Shown here in pieces: positions 17,963 to 27,106 of a stretch of 64,000 bases of DNA; within the stretch, counting starts at the first letter, position 1; each line of letters begins with the position of its first letter. Position numbers and translations under genes: made by a program. Under the pieces are notes generated by a model that saw only the letters and a program-made list of their open reading frames with translations, had not been told where the DNA came from and did no database searches. Source of the DNA: Nostoc sp. NOS(2021). Its GTDB lineage: Bacteria > Cyanobacteriota > Cyanobacteriia > Cyanobacteriales > Nostocaceae. The DNA lies in NCBI RefSeq assembly GCF_017115025.1, contig NZ_JABXKM010000329.1, forward strand, positions 1 through 64,000. The letters run 5' to 3'.

Positions 17963-18128
17963 GAATGTCGCGATGTTGATGAGGAATGTCGCGATGTTGA
18001 TGAGGAATGTCGCGATGTTGATGAGGAATATCGCGATGTTGATGAGGAATGTCGCGATGTTGATGAGGAATGTCGTGATGTTGATGAGGAATGTCGCGAT
18101 GTTGATGAGGAATGTCGCGATGTTGAGG
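17963..18128. repeat. 21-bp tandem repeat, eight units
   Basis: Unit GAATGTCGCGATGTTGATGA plus G, repeated eight times with only single-base changes (for example TATCGCG in unit 4, TCGTGATG in unit 6). Because the unit is 21 bp it stays open in several frames on both strands, which creates false genes. Similar ATATTTTTTTATTTG sequence followed by GAATGTCGC flanks it on the left (about 17927-17970) and again at about 18227-18266. Confidence 0.9.
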
Positions 18129-18155
18129 GATTTCTAAGAAATAAATTATTCAATC

Positions 18156-18215
18156 TTGTGGGGTAGGCATCTTGCCCGCCCAGTAACCAAAGGCGGCAAG
18201 ATGCCCACCCCACAA
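18156..18215. repeat. 60-bp near-perfect palindrome
   Basis: Arms 18156-18180 and 18192-18215 (TTGTGGGGTAGGCATCTTGC and its complement, one mismatch and one bulge), 11-nt loop. This GGCATCTTGCC palindrome is a familiar dispersed element of Nostoc intergenic DNA. Confidence 0.8.
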
Positions 18216-18332
18216 TAAATAATTCGATATTTTTTTATTTGAAAGTCTCTGATGATGAATGTCGCTTGAGTTAAAGCTTAATCCTCCTTAGCTCTCTTTT
18301 TTAAGGAGGGAATTAAAGCAAACCTTAATTGT

Positions 18333-18719
18333 TTACATTTTTGCAGCAAAGAAATGCTGCTTCACCACGTCTAAGCGTGAACAATTCCAATAATCCACAT
18401 GGGAAACAATCAAACCATCAGAGTTAATACCTAATTCACTCCAACCAGGAATAGAGATCCGTGGCTTCCAGGGGAGAGGAGTATTCCAACTAAGTGTCCA
18501 CTCAGTTTTTATTGTGTCTTTTAACCGTTGAATATTATGTAAGTCCATCTTCGGATCTAAAAACCAAGTTTGGATAAAATTAATCATTTCTTTGTAACGT
18601 TTAACACCACGAAATTTATTCAGTGGGTCTTGAAAATAAACGTCTGGAGCGTAAATGCTGTAAGTTTGATTTACTGGGAATCTTTGATAGTCTTCTTTGA
18701 GAATTTCAATAATATCCAT
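18333..18719 (-). CDS. DUF2358 family protein (NTF2-like fold)
   Basis: 128 residues. The start MDIIEILKEDYQRFPVNQTY, then IYAPDVYFQDPLNKFRG and YKEMINFIQTWFLDP, are typical of DUF2358, a SnoaL/NTF2-like family found in cyanobacteria and plant chloroplasts. WTLSWNTPLPWKPRISIPG and LIVSHVDYWNCSRLDVVKQHF complete the fold. No catalytic role is established. ATG 18719 has a weak ribosome site. The gene is flanked by non-coding DNA on both sides and is probably transcribed alone. Confidence 0.85.
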   Translation of the reverse strand: MDIIEILKEDYQRFPVNQTYSIYAPDVYFQDPLNKFRGVKRYKEMINFIQTWFLDPKMDLHNIQRLKDTIKTEWTLSWNTPLPWKPRISIPGWSELGINSDGLIVSHVDYWNCSRLDVVKQHFFAAKM

Positions 18720-18864
18720 ATCAGCTTATTCATGAAAACGCTGTGCTGTTTGCCGGACAACTTTCTGTGATAAAGTTGCATTTACCCTGAACACGTAGTG
18801 GGGTAGCACAGCTAAGTGTACGCCCCCACAAATGAATGTATTCCACCAGATTGAAATATTTGAT

Positions 18865-19569
18865 TTAAATTATTAAATTGCTCAAAAACACGATGCCGAT
18901 CGCACAGAAAGCGAAGCCAGCAATGCTCATTTTCAAGGGTAAAATTCGGTTAATTTCTCCCATACCCATCGCACTACCAATTTCTCTGGCACTCATGGCA
19001 ACCACAAACAGAGTTAAGGTAATGCCTAGTATATAGGCAACTAGTGGCATAATTCCTACCCCAATAATAGATTCAGCATCAGCGTAACCCTGAAATAAAC
19101 CAGCACTGATGCCCACCAAAGCAAGTACCATAAAGTTTGGTTGATTTGGCATCATCAGCATAGTACCAAAAAGGATAGTAGAAATGGCGATCGCTGTGCC
19201 AACGCTTTCAGCAAACGCTACTTCTGTGCCTGGGAAATTTAGCTGGAATAAATGAATTACAATGCCCAAGACTGCTGCTAAGACAAAACATCCAGCGATG
19301 ACAGCCCCACGAACAAACACAGATGAGAGTAAGCCAATAGCAACAATACCAACTAAACAATTCAAGCTAATTACTGGATCTGCCAAGCCCCAAAGAAAGC
19401 CTTCCCAGCAGTTAGAGATAGTATGATCATCTGGTGTTCCACTCAATGAACTCAGTAAGCTAATTAAAATTAGAGCTGCGATCGCTCCAATATGCCGATG
19501 CATTAGCTTTGATGTATAAAATTCTCCTGATGCACGGGATTCTGATAATTTAGTTTTGAACATTAGCAT
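18865..19569 (-). CDS. HupE/UreJ-like membrane protein lacking the usual metal ligands
   Basis: 234 residues with about six membrane spans. The overall pattern matches HupE/UreJ, a family of putative nickel or other metal permeases. In HupE the first span has the motif HPxxGxDHxxxM; here it reads GLADPVISLNCL (61-72), so both His and the Asp are replaced. The second motif, normally HGxAxG, reads QGYADAES (160-167). If ions pass, the site must differ. Two start codons, ATG 19569 and ATG 19563, are possible. No hydrogenase or urease gene is nearby. It could be a diverged paralogue with a new role. Confidence 0.7.
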   Translation of the reverse strand: MLMFKTKLSESRASGEFYTSKLMHRHIGAIAALILISLLSSLSGTPDDHTISNCWEGFLWGLADPVISLNCLVGIVAIGLLSSVFVRGAVIAGCFVLAAVLGIVIHLFQLNFPGTEVAFAESVGTAIAISTILFGTMLMMPNQPNFMVLALVGISAGLFQGYADAESIIGVGIMPLVAYILGITLTLFVVAMSAREIGSAMGMGEINRILPLKMSIAGFAFCAIGIVFLSNLII

Positions 19570-19978
19570 CTGCCAAATTAGTTTTTTCGGTAATTTATAC
19601 TACCCACATACCCAAACAAACTAACGTGGTAATTACGCCAGATTATACTAGCTTCATCAAGTTATGTAAAGCTCTGACAATTCAGGTTATGTGGAAAAGC
19701 CCACGAAGTGCAGTGTTCCGCAGAAAAGATTTAGTGGTGTTCACTTCTCTAGGATCGGCTGCGATCATGTGACACAAATGTGTAGCTTGCTTACCCAAAA
19801 GGATACAATTAGTGGCGCGTCCAAATCTCCCACCTTCTTGTTCTGACTTCTAAATTCTTCTTCAAGCTGGTATTTCTAACAAAGTGGAATGTTCCCCTTT
19901 ACCCAACTTAAAACTTATCTTAACTGAACTCTATTAGGAAAAAGACTAATCTAAAAAATAGGTTCATTGGAAGAGAGA
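19570..19978. other. spacer between divergent genes
   Basis: 409 bp holding the promoters of the HupE-like gene (leftward) and of the nuclease gene (rightward). No gene, strong repeat or clear operator was seen. Confidence 0.5.
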
Positions 19979-21217
19979 ATGAAATTCATCAAATTGCTAC
20001 TACTTAGTATTGCTCTCATCTTCTTTACATGGATTAGTCCACTGCAAGCTAGTCCAATAGCCCAATTGCCAACTCCTTTCCCTTTAGTTGCGGAACGTGA
20101 AACAACACCGCTAAAAAATTCACAGGATGTATTGACTGTTGCAACTTTTAATGTCGAGAATTTAGACCCGAAAGATCGACGCTTTGATAATATTGCCAAA
20201 ATTATTGGCAATAATTTGAAGGCACCAGATGTCATCAGTTTAATTGAAATTCAGGATAACAACGGGCCAATCAATGATAACGTTGTTAATGCAAACCAGA
20301 CTTACCAAAAACTGATTGCTGCGCTTGAAAATATTGGTAGTCCAGCATACGACTTTGTTGATATTGCACCCAGCGACGATCAAGATGGTGGAGAACCTGG
20401 AGGCAATATTCGTGTCGGTTTATTGTTTCAACCCAGCCGGATAACTCTAGCCAAACTGCCCAGAAAAGGCGGTTCATTAGATGCTGTGGCTATTACTCAA
20501 GGTTCAAATGGTCTTGATCTCTCCCTCAACCCTGGTCGGATTGACCCCACGAATAATGCTTTCGATCAAAGCCGTAAACCACTAGCAGCAGAATTTATAT
20601 TTAATGATCAAAAAGTGTTTATCATTGCTAATCACTTTATTTCCAAGCTTGGAGGTTCTCCCAGCGATGCTAAACGAGTTAACCAAGCCGAAATCGTTAA
20701 TGAATTCGTAGCCCAACTACTACAAGTTGACCCGCAAGCCAAAGTAATTGTATTGGGTGATTTAAACGATTTACCAGATTCCCTACCTTTGAAGACTTTG
20801 AAAGGTAATATTCTTGAGAATCTGAGCGATCGTTTACCTCTTAGTGATCAGTTTAGTTTTAAATTCCGGGGAAATCCTGAACTTATTGACCATTTGTTGG
20901 TCAGTGAAAATCTTTCCCGTGTTGCTCAACCTGAAATTGACATTGTGCATGTCAATGTTGGCTTTAGTAAGCCTGTCAGCGATCATGATCCGGTAATTGC
21001 AGCGTTTAGATTACCTGCTAACCAGTCTACCTCTGACACGATTCCTCCTGTTGTCCAACCCACTCCCGCAAGTGATTCGGCGATTATATTGCCTCAATTA
21101 TCGAAAGTCGCTCTAGTTAAAGAACTAGCTAAGGAGTATACGCCGAGAAAAACTTTAAATTATGATCGGCAAGAGATCAAATGTTTGGGATTATTGACAA
21201 TCAAGCAGGTATTGTGA
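19979..21217 (+). CDS. secreted endonuclease/exonuclease/phosphatase (EEP) protein with frameshifted tail
   Basis: About 412 residues from ATG 19979 (GGAAGAG upstream; a TTG four codons earlier is less likely). Signal peptide LLLLSIALIFFTWISPLQAS, so it is exported. Residues about 45-335 form an EEP domain: VATFNVENLD, SLIEIQDNNGP, FIIANHFISKLGG, VIVLGDLNDLPDS and DHLLVSE with a final VSDHDPVIAAF give the metal-site Asn, Glu, His and Asp residues. After a Pro/Ser linker it enters an endonuclease I domain (ALVKELAKEYTPRKTLNYD), but the frame shifts near 21167 and ends with an unrelated short tail. The EEP part looks intact and may still degrade DNA or RNA outside the cell. Confidence 0.85.
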   Translation: MKFIKLLLLSIALIFFTWISPLQASPIAQLPTPFPLVAERETTPLKNSQDVLTVATFNVENLDPKDRRFDNIAKIIGNNLKAPDVISLIEIQDNNGPINDNVVNANQTYQKLIAALENIGSPAYDFVDIAPSDDQDGGEPGGNIRVGLLFQPSRITLAKLPRKGGSLDAVAITQGSNGLDLSLNPGRIDPTNNAFDQSRKPLAAEFIFNDQKVFIIANHFISKLGGSPSDAKRVNQAEIVNEFVAQLLQVDPQAKVIVLGDLNDLPDSLPLKTLKGNILENLSDRLPLSDQFSFKFRGNPELIDHLLVSENLSRVAQPEIDIVHVNVGFSKPVSDHDPVIAAFRLPANQSTSDTIPPVVQPTPASDSAIILPQLSKVALVKELAKEYTPRKTLNYDRQEIKCLGLLTIKQVL

Positions 21218-21434
21218 CAGACATTTATGCTAGTTACCCAATTCGTTTAATTGGCAATGGCGATCCTAGTCAGGAAGCTGATAAATTAGGACTGAATACC
21301 GAACATGTTTGGCCAAAGACCCCCCAGATATTACTGAAATAGAACGCAGTCATGCGATCGCTAAATTTCAAGGTAATGACAATCCATTCGTGCTAGATGT
21401 CACATTAGCAGAACGGGCATACTGTAATTCTTAA
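21170..21434 (+). pseudogene. remnant of an endonuclease I domain, out of frame
   Basis: In the next frame the sequence continues the domain begun upstream: ARDQMFGIIDNQAGIVTDIY, then DKLGLNTEHVWPK, the endonuclease I core that carries the catalytic His. A stop follows at about 21340. A further frame then reads SHAIAKFQGNDNPFVLD to a stop at 21434, the usual C-terminal block. At least one base is lost near 21167 and a larger stretch near 21320. The tail is therefore a decayed domain once fused to the EEP nuclease. Confidence 0.75.
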
Positions 21435-21490
21435 AACGGTAGTCTTTGAAAATGGTTATTTTATGTCTTAATGGGTAGACCAAATTACCA

Positions 21491-22795
21491 TCAAACAGAC
21501 TTTATCCGAATCGGAATCTGGATGATGAACTCTGTGCCTTGAAGCGGTGCAGAAATACACTTGAGTTGACCACCATGTTTGTTGATAATTTGGTAGCTAA
21601 TCGACATCCCTAGACCTGTACCTGAACCAACAGGTTTAGTTGTAAAAAATGGATCAAAAACTTTTTGCTTTACTTCTTCTGTCATACCACAGCCATTATC
21701 AGCAATCCGAATTATCACTTGATTGCTATCTAAAACCTCAGTGCAAATGCGAATTTGGGGATTGTTATTTGTCAGTTGTTGGTTGCTAGTTGTTTTGGCA
21801 TTGACCACTAACAGATGACAACCAATTATTGATTCTTTCAAAGTATCAATAGAATTATTCAGGATATTCATAAATACTTGATTGAGTTGTCCAGGATAGC
21901 ACTCGACTTTAGGCAAGTTGCCGTATTCTTTTATCACTTGAATATCTGGATGATTTCCTTCGGCTTCCAAGCGATTTTGCAAAATTAAGAGAGTGCTATC
22001 AAGACCTTCATGGAGATCAGCTGCTTTTTTGCCTACTTCATCTAGCCGCGAGAAGTTACGTAAGGATAAGACTAGGTTGGAAATGCGCTCGGCTCCGGTT
22101 TTCATGGAAGATAAGATTTTCGGGAAGTCTTCTTTAATGAAATCAAGGTCAATTTCCTTAATAAAAGTTTGAACTTCTGATACTAAATGGCAATCGCATT
22201 CCTGATAAAGCGTAATCAAATTGAAAAAATTTCTACTATATTCATTGACAATAACGATATTACCGTCAATAAAATTGACAGGATTATTAATTTCATGGGC
22301 AATACCCGCAACTAATTGCCCCAATGAAGACATTTTTTCTGTTTGAATCAGTTGAGTTTGCGTATTTTCAAGTTCCTTTAAGGTCAGTCTGAGTTGGCAG
22401 TTAGCTGCTTCTAGTTGTGCCGGACTTGGCAAAGCCAGAGCCTGGGGAATGATGGGTAACAGTGCGATCGCTGTATATAGTGAAATAATAGCCGTAATAA
22501 CTTTGATGAAAGTGGACAGCCAGTAAGTTGGATGCCAAAGCGTCCATACATCCATTACATGGGTTGTACCACAAGAGACGATAAAAGCTCCAAATAATAA
22601 AAGTATCCATTTGAAGGGGAAATCTTTTCGCTTGTGGACAAAGTAAATAAGGATGATGGGAATAGAATAATACACCAAAGCAATCAGAGAATCTGAGATG
22701 ATGTTTAACCACACTAAACTCGGCTTCCAGAGATAACAATGTCCATGTGGAATAAATGAGCTATCAGTAAAAAAATTTTGCAAAAATTCCAGCAT
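21491..22795 (-). CDS. ethylene-receptor-like sensor histidine kinase
   Basis: 434 residues. Three N-terminal membrane spans align to the ethylene-binding domain of plant ETR1 with a constant offset of +10: Asp35, Tyr42 and Pro46 in [13 protein letters not shown], and Cys75 and His79 in [11 protein letters not shown], the residues that hold the copper cofactor and ethylene. A coiled coil (about 125-153) follows, then a kinase with His167 in GIAHEINNP, and the N, G1 and G2 boxes ([24 protein letters not shown]). There is no receiver domain. Cyanobacterial homologues such as Synechocystis Slr1212 bind ethylene and affect phototaxis. No response regulator gene lies next to it. ATG 22795. Confidence 0.92.
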   Translation of the reverse strand: MLEFLQNFFTDSSFIPHGHCYLWKPSLVWLNIISDSLIALVYYSIPIILIYFVHKRKDFPFKWILLLFGAFIVSCGTTHVMDVWTLWHPTYWLSTFIKVITAIISLYTAIALLPIIPQALALPSPAQLEAANCQLRLTLKELENTQTQLIQTEKMSSLGQLVAGIAHEINNPVNFIDGNIVIVNEYSRNFFNLITLYQECDCHLVSEVQTFIKEIDLDFIKEDFPKILSSMKTGAERISNLVLSLRNFSRLDEVGKKAADLHEGLDSTLLILQNRLEAEGNHPDIQVIKEYGNLPKVECYPGQLNQVFMNILNNSIDTLKESIIGCHLLVVNAKTTSNQQLTNNNPQIRICTEVLDSNQVIIRIADNGCGMTEEVKQKVFDPFFTTKPVGSGTGLGMSISYQIINKHGGQLKCISAPLQGTEFIIQIPIRIKSV

Positions 22796-22882
22796 ATATC
22801 ATCAAACGAGGTAATTTGTCAAATATTGAATGACAAATTATACACGCTGCATCGGAAATTGTCCTTAATCTTAAATGTTGTA

Positions 22883-24634
22883 CTAGTGCAGTAATTCCTC
22901 AACTTGATGCTGACTCCACAAAGTTCTGTATAAACCCTGTTGTTGCAACAGTTCTAAGTGATTGCCTCTCTGAACAATTTTTCCCTTTTCCATCACAAAA
23001 ATTCGGTCAGCCGCCGCTGCCGCCGATAATTGATGGGTAATAAAAATTACTGTTTTGCGTTCAGTCCCACCGGAGAGATTTTTGAGGATTTGCGTGGCTG
23101 TTTGATTATCCACACTAGAGAGGGCATCATCCAAAATTAACACTGGAGCATTGACCAGCATCGCCCTAGCCAAGGCAGTACGTTGTCGTTGACCGCCAGA
23201 AAGATTTATACCGCGTTCACCAACAATAGTTTCATATTGCTGGGGAAAATTGTTAATTTCAGATTCAATTTGGGCAAGTTGAGCGACAGATTGTACCTGC
23301 TGTTGTTCGCTAATTGGATCACCGTAGCGGATATTATTTTTGATTGTAGTGCTAAATAGAAAACTATCTTGAGGAACATAGGCGATCGCACCTCGTAAAT
23401 CTGCCAAAGCGATCTTAGTAATATCCAGCCCATCTAAAAACAATTGTCCTGATTCAATATCCAACAAGCGCGGCAAAGCATTCGCCAAAGTAGATTTTCC
23501 CGAACCAATTGCCCCAACAATAGCCACGGTTTCTCCTGGAGCAATGGTAAAGTTAACATTTGCTAAAGCTGGAGTAGTGGAACCAGGGTAATTGTAGGTA
23601 AGATTTTTAGCTGTCAGTTCCCCTTTAAGTTCAGCCACTGATAGATGTATGGCATCGGCTGCATCTTGAATTTTCGGTGTGACAGAGAGAATAGATTCAA
23701 GCCTATCGATACTAACTTCACCCCGTTGGTAGGCAGTAATTGTGAATCCTAAAAGGGCTGTGGGGAAAACTAGACGCTCTACATAAATTAACAGTGCTAA
23801 AAAGTCGCCAACCGCAAGCGTCCCAGAAGACATCCGCGCCGCCCCTAGCCAGATGATTACCAGTGAACTGACATTGGCTAGCCCACCAATTAGCGGAAAC
23901 AGTGTATTGCGGATTTTTGCTAGTTCCAGGTTAGCAGTCAATAGCTGGTGATTTTTCTTAGCAAAAGCTCGACGCTCGTTTGCTTCTTGGGCATAGATTT
24001 TAATTAAGGCAATGCCACTGATATCCTCTTGGATGAGTTCGCTGATGTCAGAGAGTTGCTCTTGGACTGCTGCTTGTTGTTTGCGTAAGCGATCGCTAAA
24101 CAGACTCACTAACAAGAGCATAAAAGGGTACACTGCCAGGGCGGCTAGTGTGAGATCCACACTAATCGCCAGCATTACTGGCAGTGTCAGGGCGTAGGCA
24201 AACACCGTATTTGCCAAACTCAAAACTGCAAAACCCAATAACCGCTTGATATTGTCCACATCACTGGTAGCCCGATTAATCAAATCGCCAGCAGTATTAC
24301 TGGCAAAATAAGCCGGCTCCAGCTTGAGTAAGTGTTCAAAAATCCGTTGTTTCAGGTCAAATTCCACCTGACGCCCCACCCCAAATAGCCAAATGCGGGA
24401 TGCCATCCGCATTAGCCACATCGCCGAACTGAGCAAGACAATGATTACTACGTAATGTAGTATTTGGTTCCATCTGAAGGTTGTTGAGAGTTTGTCAACA
24501 CCAGCACGAATCAACCAAGGGATATAAACGCCCAGTGCATTGACAGACAACAAAGCGAGAATCCCTAAGGACGCCTCCCGCCAATGGGGTCGTAAGTAAG
24601 CACTGAGTTTAGCGATTCGTCGAGATTTTGCCAT
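22883..24634 (-). CDS. ABC transporter, fused permease and ATPase (exporter type)
   Basis: 583-residue half-transporter that should work as a dimer. Six membrane spans lie in residues about 20-310, followed by the nucleotide-binding domain with Walker A GAIGSGKST (374-382), the signature LSGGQRQR, Walker B VLILDDALSSVD and an H-loop FITHQLS. It resembles MdlB/MsbA-type exporters (lipids, peptides or drugs); the substrate cannot be told. ATG 24634. It lies 87 bp upstream of the histidine kinase gene on the same strand, but no operon signal was found. Confidence 0.92.
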   Translation of the reverse strand: MAKSRRIAKLSAYLRPHWREASLGILALLSVNALGVYIPWLIRAGVDKLSTTFRWNQILHYVVIIVLLSSAMWLMRMASRIWLFGVGRQVEFDLKQRIFEHLLKLEPAYFASNTAGDLINRATSDVDNIKRLLGFAVLSLANTVFAYALTLPVMLAISVDLTLAALAVYPFMLLLVSLFSDRLRKQQAAVQEQLSDISELIQEDISGIALIKIYAQEANERRAFAKKNHQLLTANLELAKIRNTLFPLIGGLANVSSLVIIWLGAARMSSGTLAVGDFLALLIYVERLVFPTALLGFTITAYQRGEVSIDRLESILSVTPKIQDAADAIHLSVAELKGELTAKNLTYNYPGSTTPALANVNFTIAPGETVAIVGAIGSGKSTLANALPRLLDIESGQLFLDGLDITKIALADLRGAIAYVPQDSFLFSTTIKNNIRYGDPISEQQQVQSVAQLAQIESEINNFPQQYETIVGERGINLSGGQRQRTALARAMLVNAPVLILDDALSSVDNQTATQILKNLSGGTERKTVIFITHQLSAAAAADRIFVMEKGKIVQRGNHLELLQQQGLYRTLWSQHQVEELLH

Positions 24635-24983
24635 TAAAGCAATTTTGCAACTTTATCATCCTAGATTAACTGCTAGTTCAACAAGGCAGCTATGTAGAGG
24701 GAATATTGCTTGTGAAATAAAAAAGGGGAATGGGGAAGGGAGAATCGGGAAGGGTAAAAACCGTACTTTGTGCCGCTACGCTAACGCCCGAAGTTAAGCG
24801 AAATAATCCTTATGTTATGTCTAAGGCTTCGGCGTGAGCGCTACTTCTCTACGAGAGGCTGCGCCAACGACATAACTCAGTACAAGTCACTCGAACGGTA
24901 AAAAGCGATGCAGGTATGGTGGGCGACCTAATTCAACCCTTTACCCTTTGCCCTTTGCCCTTTACCCCTCTTGTTTGTCTTTA
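24635..24983. other. spacer with dispersed repeat
   Basis: 349 bp. The region 24770-24885 is a dispersed Nostoc-type repeat with TTCTCTACGAGAGGCTGCGCC and a GTTATGTC/GACATAAC inverted pair; it is followed by CCCTTTGC heptamer-type repeats at 24935-24968. No gene seen. Confidence 0.55.
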
Positions 24984-25637
24984 TTACCGCTGAACACGCA
25001 AGAACCTGTAAATTTCAAAGAGATAAGTTTCCCAAGTTCTGGTTGTAAATTGCAACGTTTCCGCATTTGGTACAAAGTCTTCAAGTCGTAAACCGCGTGT
25101 GCGAATATCTTGAGGACTTCCTTGTAATAGGTAGGGAGGCACTCTCAAATTATAAGAAAGAATGCGATCGCCCGTCGCATCTGAGATGTTTGCTGTGGTG
25201 GTTGGTTGCCCTAATGCCACCAGTGTCCCAGATGTTGGTGCAGCAGTTGCTACATAAGTTTCACCTGTCATTGCTAGAGGTGCCCGATAAAGTAAATAAG
25301 CGACTGCTGGCGTACTTGCCAACAGCAAAATCGTCAGTGCCCAACCGATTAAGTATCCTCCTGGTTTCTCTATCCCGCCTCCTTTAATTCTCTGAGATGC
25401 AAAAATCATCAGTAAAACAGAGGCTCCTAAAGGCTTGAGTGGAAAAGACAACATCCTCGACAACGACGCTACAGCTGGTTCATTGGGGTTAACAAATGAT
25501 AGGGCTATGATTACCAAGATAACCACTAAGATCAATCGCCCTACGAAAGTTCCAGAGGGATAAAATCGCTGGAACAGAGAATATACGATAGTGCCAATCA
25601 GCAGCCACAGCAGTACCCGACTTAGCAATAGAAACAT
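24984..25637 (-). CDS. YdcF-like membrane protein that appears to lack its catalytic core
   Basis: 217 residues. The start (MFLLLSRVLLWLLIGTIVY, then further spans to about residue 118) and the end (RLEDFVPNAETLQFTTRTW then a final aromatic helix) match the two ends of cyanobacterial YdcF/ElyC proteins, which in full are about 340-400 residues. Between them only scraps remain, ALGQPTTTANIS and TGDRILSY, where the DUF218 domain should begin; the long middle is missing, yet the frame is open. I infer an in-frame deletion. Full proteins are thought to act in envelope or polysaccharide metabolism. This one is probably non-functional or only a membrane stub. The comparison is from memory of the family. 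Confidence 0.6.
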   Translation of the reverse strand: MFLLLSRVLLWLLIGTIVYSLFQRFYPSGTFVGRLILVVILVIIALSFVNPNEPAVASLSRMLSFPLKPLGASVLLMIFASQRIKGGGIEKPGGYLIGWALTILLLASTPAVAYLLYRAPLAMTGETYVATAAPTSGTLVALGQPTTTANISDATGDRILSYNLRVPPYLLQGSPQDIRTRGLRLEDFVPNAETLQFTTRTWETYLFEIYRFLRVQR

Positions 25638-26107
25638 AGATTAACTCTCAAATTTTCTGGTGCGGTGAGCCAGTGTGGTGGTGAGGCAGTCCACCTTTAT
25701 AGGGGTTTCCACGCCACCTGCTTCTCCTGTCAAAGACGCTCTTGCTAGCTTGCTTCGATCTAGGAGTACAACCAAGGGAACCCAAAGCAACGCAGTGGCT
25801 CCCCAAGAGGAATTGCTGTACATGGTTTCCCTGCATAAAACAACTAGCGACTTCTTAGCGTTAGCGACGCTAGGAGCGTCACCCGTAAGGGTCAACCTAG
25901 AGGTTTCGGGAAATGGATTTATTTTATTGTCAAATTGTAATCGCACTGTTTGACTTAAAATACCTTAAACCTCACACCCAAAGACTACCGTCGTAGTGAT
26001 TTTAGTGCAATTTTTTGACACTGCGTCTATTATTTATAATTTTCCAGAAGAGTAATGTGGCACCGGTAAACTAAATTAATTGAGTAATCCACTCAAAAGG
26101 AAAAACT
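25638..26107. other. dispersed intergenic repeat and galE promoter region
   Basis: 470 bp. Positions 25655-25925 look like the Nostoc dispersed element with GTGGTGAGGCAGTCCACC, TTTCCCTGCATAA and GGAGCGTCACCCGTAAGGG segments; short frames in it are not genes. The last 140 bp are AT-rich and should contain the galE promoter. Confidence 0.55.
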
Positions 26108-27106
26108 ATGTCGCCTGGAAAGCCTACCATTTTGGTAACGGGGGGAGCTGGATATATTGGTTCTCATACGGTGCTTGCTTTGAAGCAAGCGGGTTATAAC
26201 GTTGTCATACTTGATAATCTGGTCTATGGACATCGTGACCTGGTAGAAAGGGTTTTACAGGTAGAACTGATCGTAGGGGATACAGGCGATCGCGCCTTGC
26301 TCGATCACCTATTTAAAACCCACGATATTGCCGCTGTGATGCACTTTTCTGCCTATGCCTACGTAGGAGAATCGGTAACTGACCCGGCCAAATATTACCG
26401 CAATAACGTCCTTGGTACTTTCACCCTGTTAGAAGCGATGCTGACGGCATCTGTGAAGAAATTTGTCTTTTCTTCTACCTGTGCCACCTACGGTGTACCG
26501 GAATTTATACCCATTCCAGAAACCCATCCCCAAAATCCGATTAATCCCTATGGCGCTACAAAACTAATGGTAGAGCGGATTCTCGCTGATTTTGATGTTG
26601 CTTACGGTTTGCAATCAGTGTGTTTCCGCTATTTTAATGCTGCTGGTGCTAATCCCAGTGGCTTGCTTGGCGAGGATCATAACCCAGAAACCCATTTGAT
26701 TCCCTTGGTGCTGATGACAGCTTTAGGCAAACGAGAATCCATCTCAATTTTCGGCACCGATTACCCCACGCCCGATGGTACTTGTATTCGCGATTATATT
26801 CACGTTAACGACTTAGCAGATGCCCATATTTTGGGATTGGAATATTTATTAAAAGGTAGCGATAGCGAAGTTTTCAATTTAGGTAATGGCAGCGGTTTCT
26901 CTGTCAGAGAAGTAATTGCAGCTGCCGAACAGGTAACAGGACTTTCGATACCAGTAGATGAACGCGATCGCCGTCCTGGCGATCCCCCAATTCTCATTGG
27001 CACTAGCGAAAAAGCCAGAACAATCTTACGCTGGCAACCTCAGTACCCATTCATCAAAGATATTGTCGCTCATGCGTGGCAGTGGCATCAACAGCGACAT
27101 AAGTAA
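26108..27106 (+). CDS. galE: UDP-glucose 4-epimerase
   Basis: Interconverts UDP-glucose and UDP-galactose with bound NAD, feeding exopolysaccharide and glycolipid synthesis. 332 residues, normal length. Rossmann GGAGYIG (12-18), catalytic Ser/Thr in FSSTCATYG (Ser123, Thr124), Tyr148 and Lys152 in PYGATK, and substrate-side RYFNAAGANP, LIPLVL and RDYIHVNDLADAH are present. ATG 26108 follows AAAAGGAAAAACT. It is monocistronic; a hairpin lies about 100 bp downstream (27209-27239). Confidence 0.95.
   Translation: MSPGKPTILVTGGAGYIGSHTVLALKQAGYNVVILDNLVYGHRDLVERVLQVELIVGDTGDRALLDHLFKTHDIAAVMHFSAYAYVGESVTDPAKYYRNNVLGTFTLLEAMLTASVKKFVFSSTCATYGVPEFIPIPETHPQNPINPYGATKLMVERILADFDVAYGLQSVCFRYFNAAGANPSGLLGEDHNPETHLIPLVLMTALGKRESISIFGTDYPTPDGTCIRDYIHVNDLADAHILGLEYLLKGSDSEVFNLGNGSGFSVREVIAAAEQVTGLSIPVDERDRRPGDPPILIGTSEKARTILRWQPQYPFIKDIVAHAWQWHQQRHK

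Larger units (their letters stand above)
17339..18332. other. long repeat-rich spacer
   Basis: About 1 kb without a convincing gene. It contains a dispersed hairpin-type repeat (17395-17480, with CTCCTCT/AGAGGAG arms), a CGCAGAGAACACAGAG-type repeat near 17875, the 21-bp tandem array 17963-18128, and the palindrome 18156-18215. A reading frame spans 17759-18166, but most of it is the array translated as CRDVDEE repeats. Confidence 0.7.

Noticed and set aside
17759-18166. Apparent gene of 135 codons with CRDVDEE repeats
   Set aside because: Most of it is the 21-bp tandem array, which is open in several frames on both strands. There is no ribosome site and the part before the array is not protein-like.
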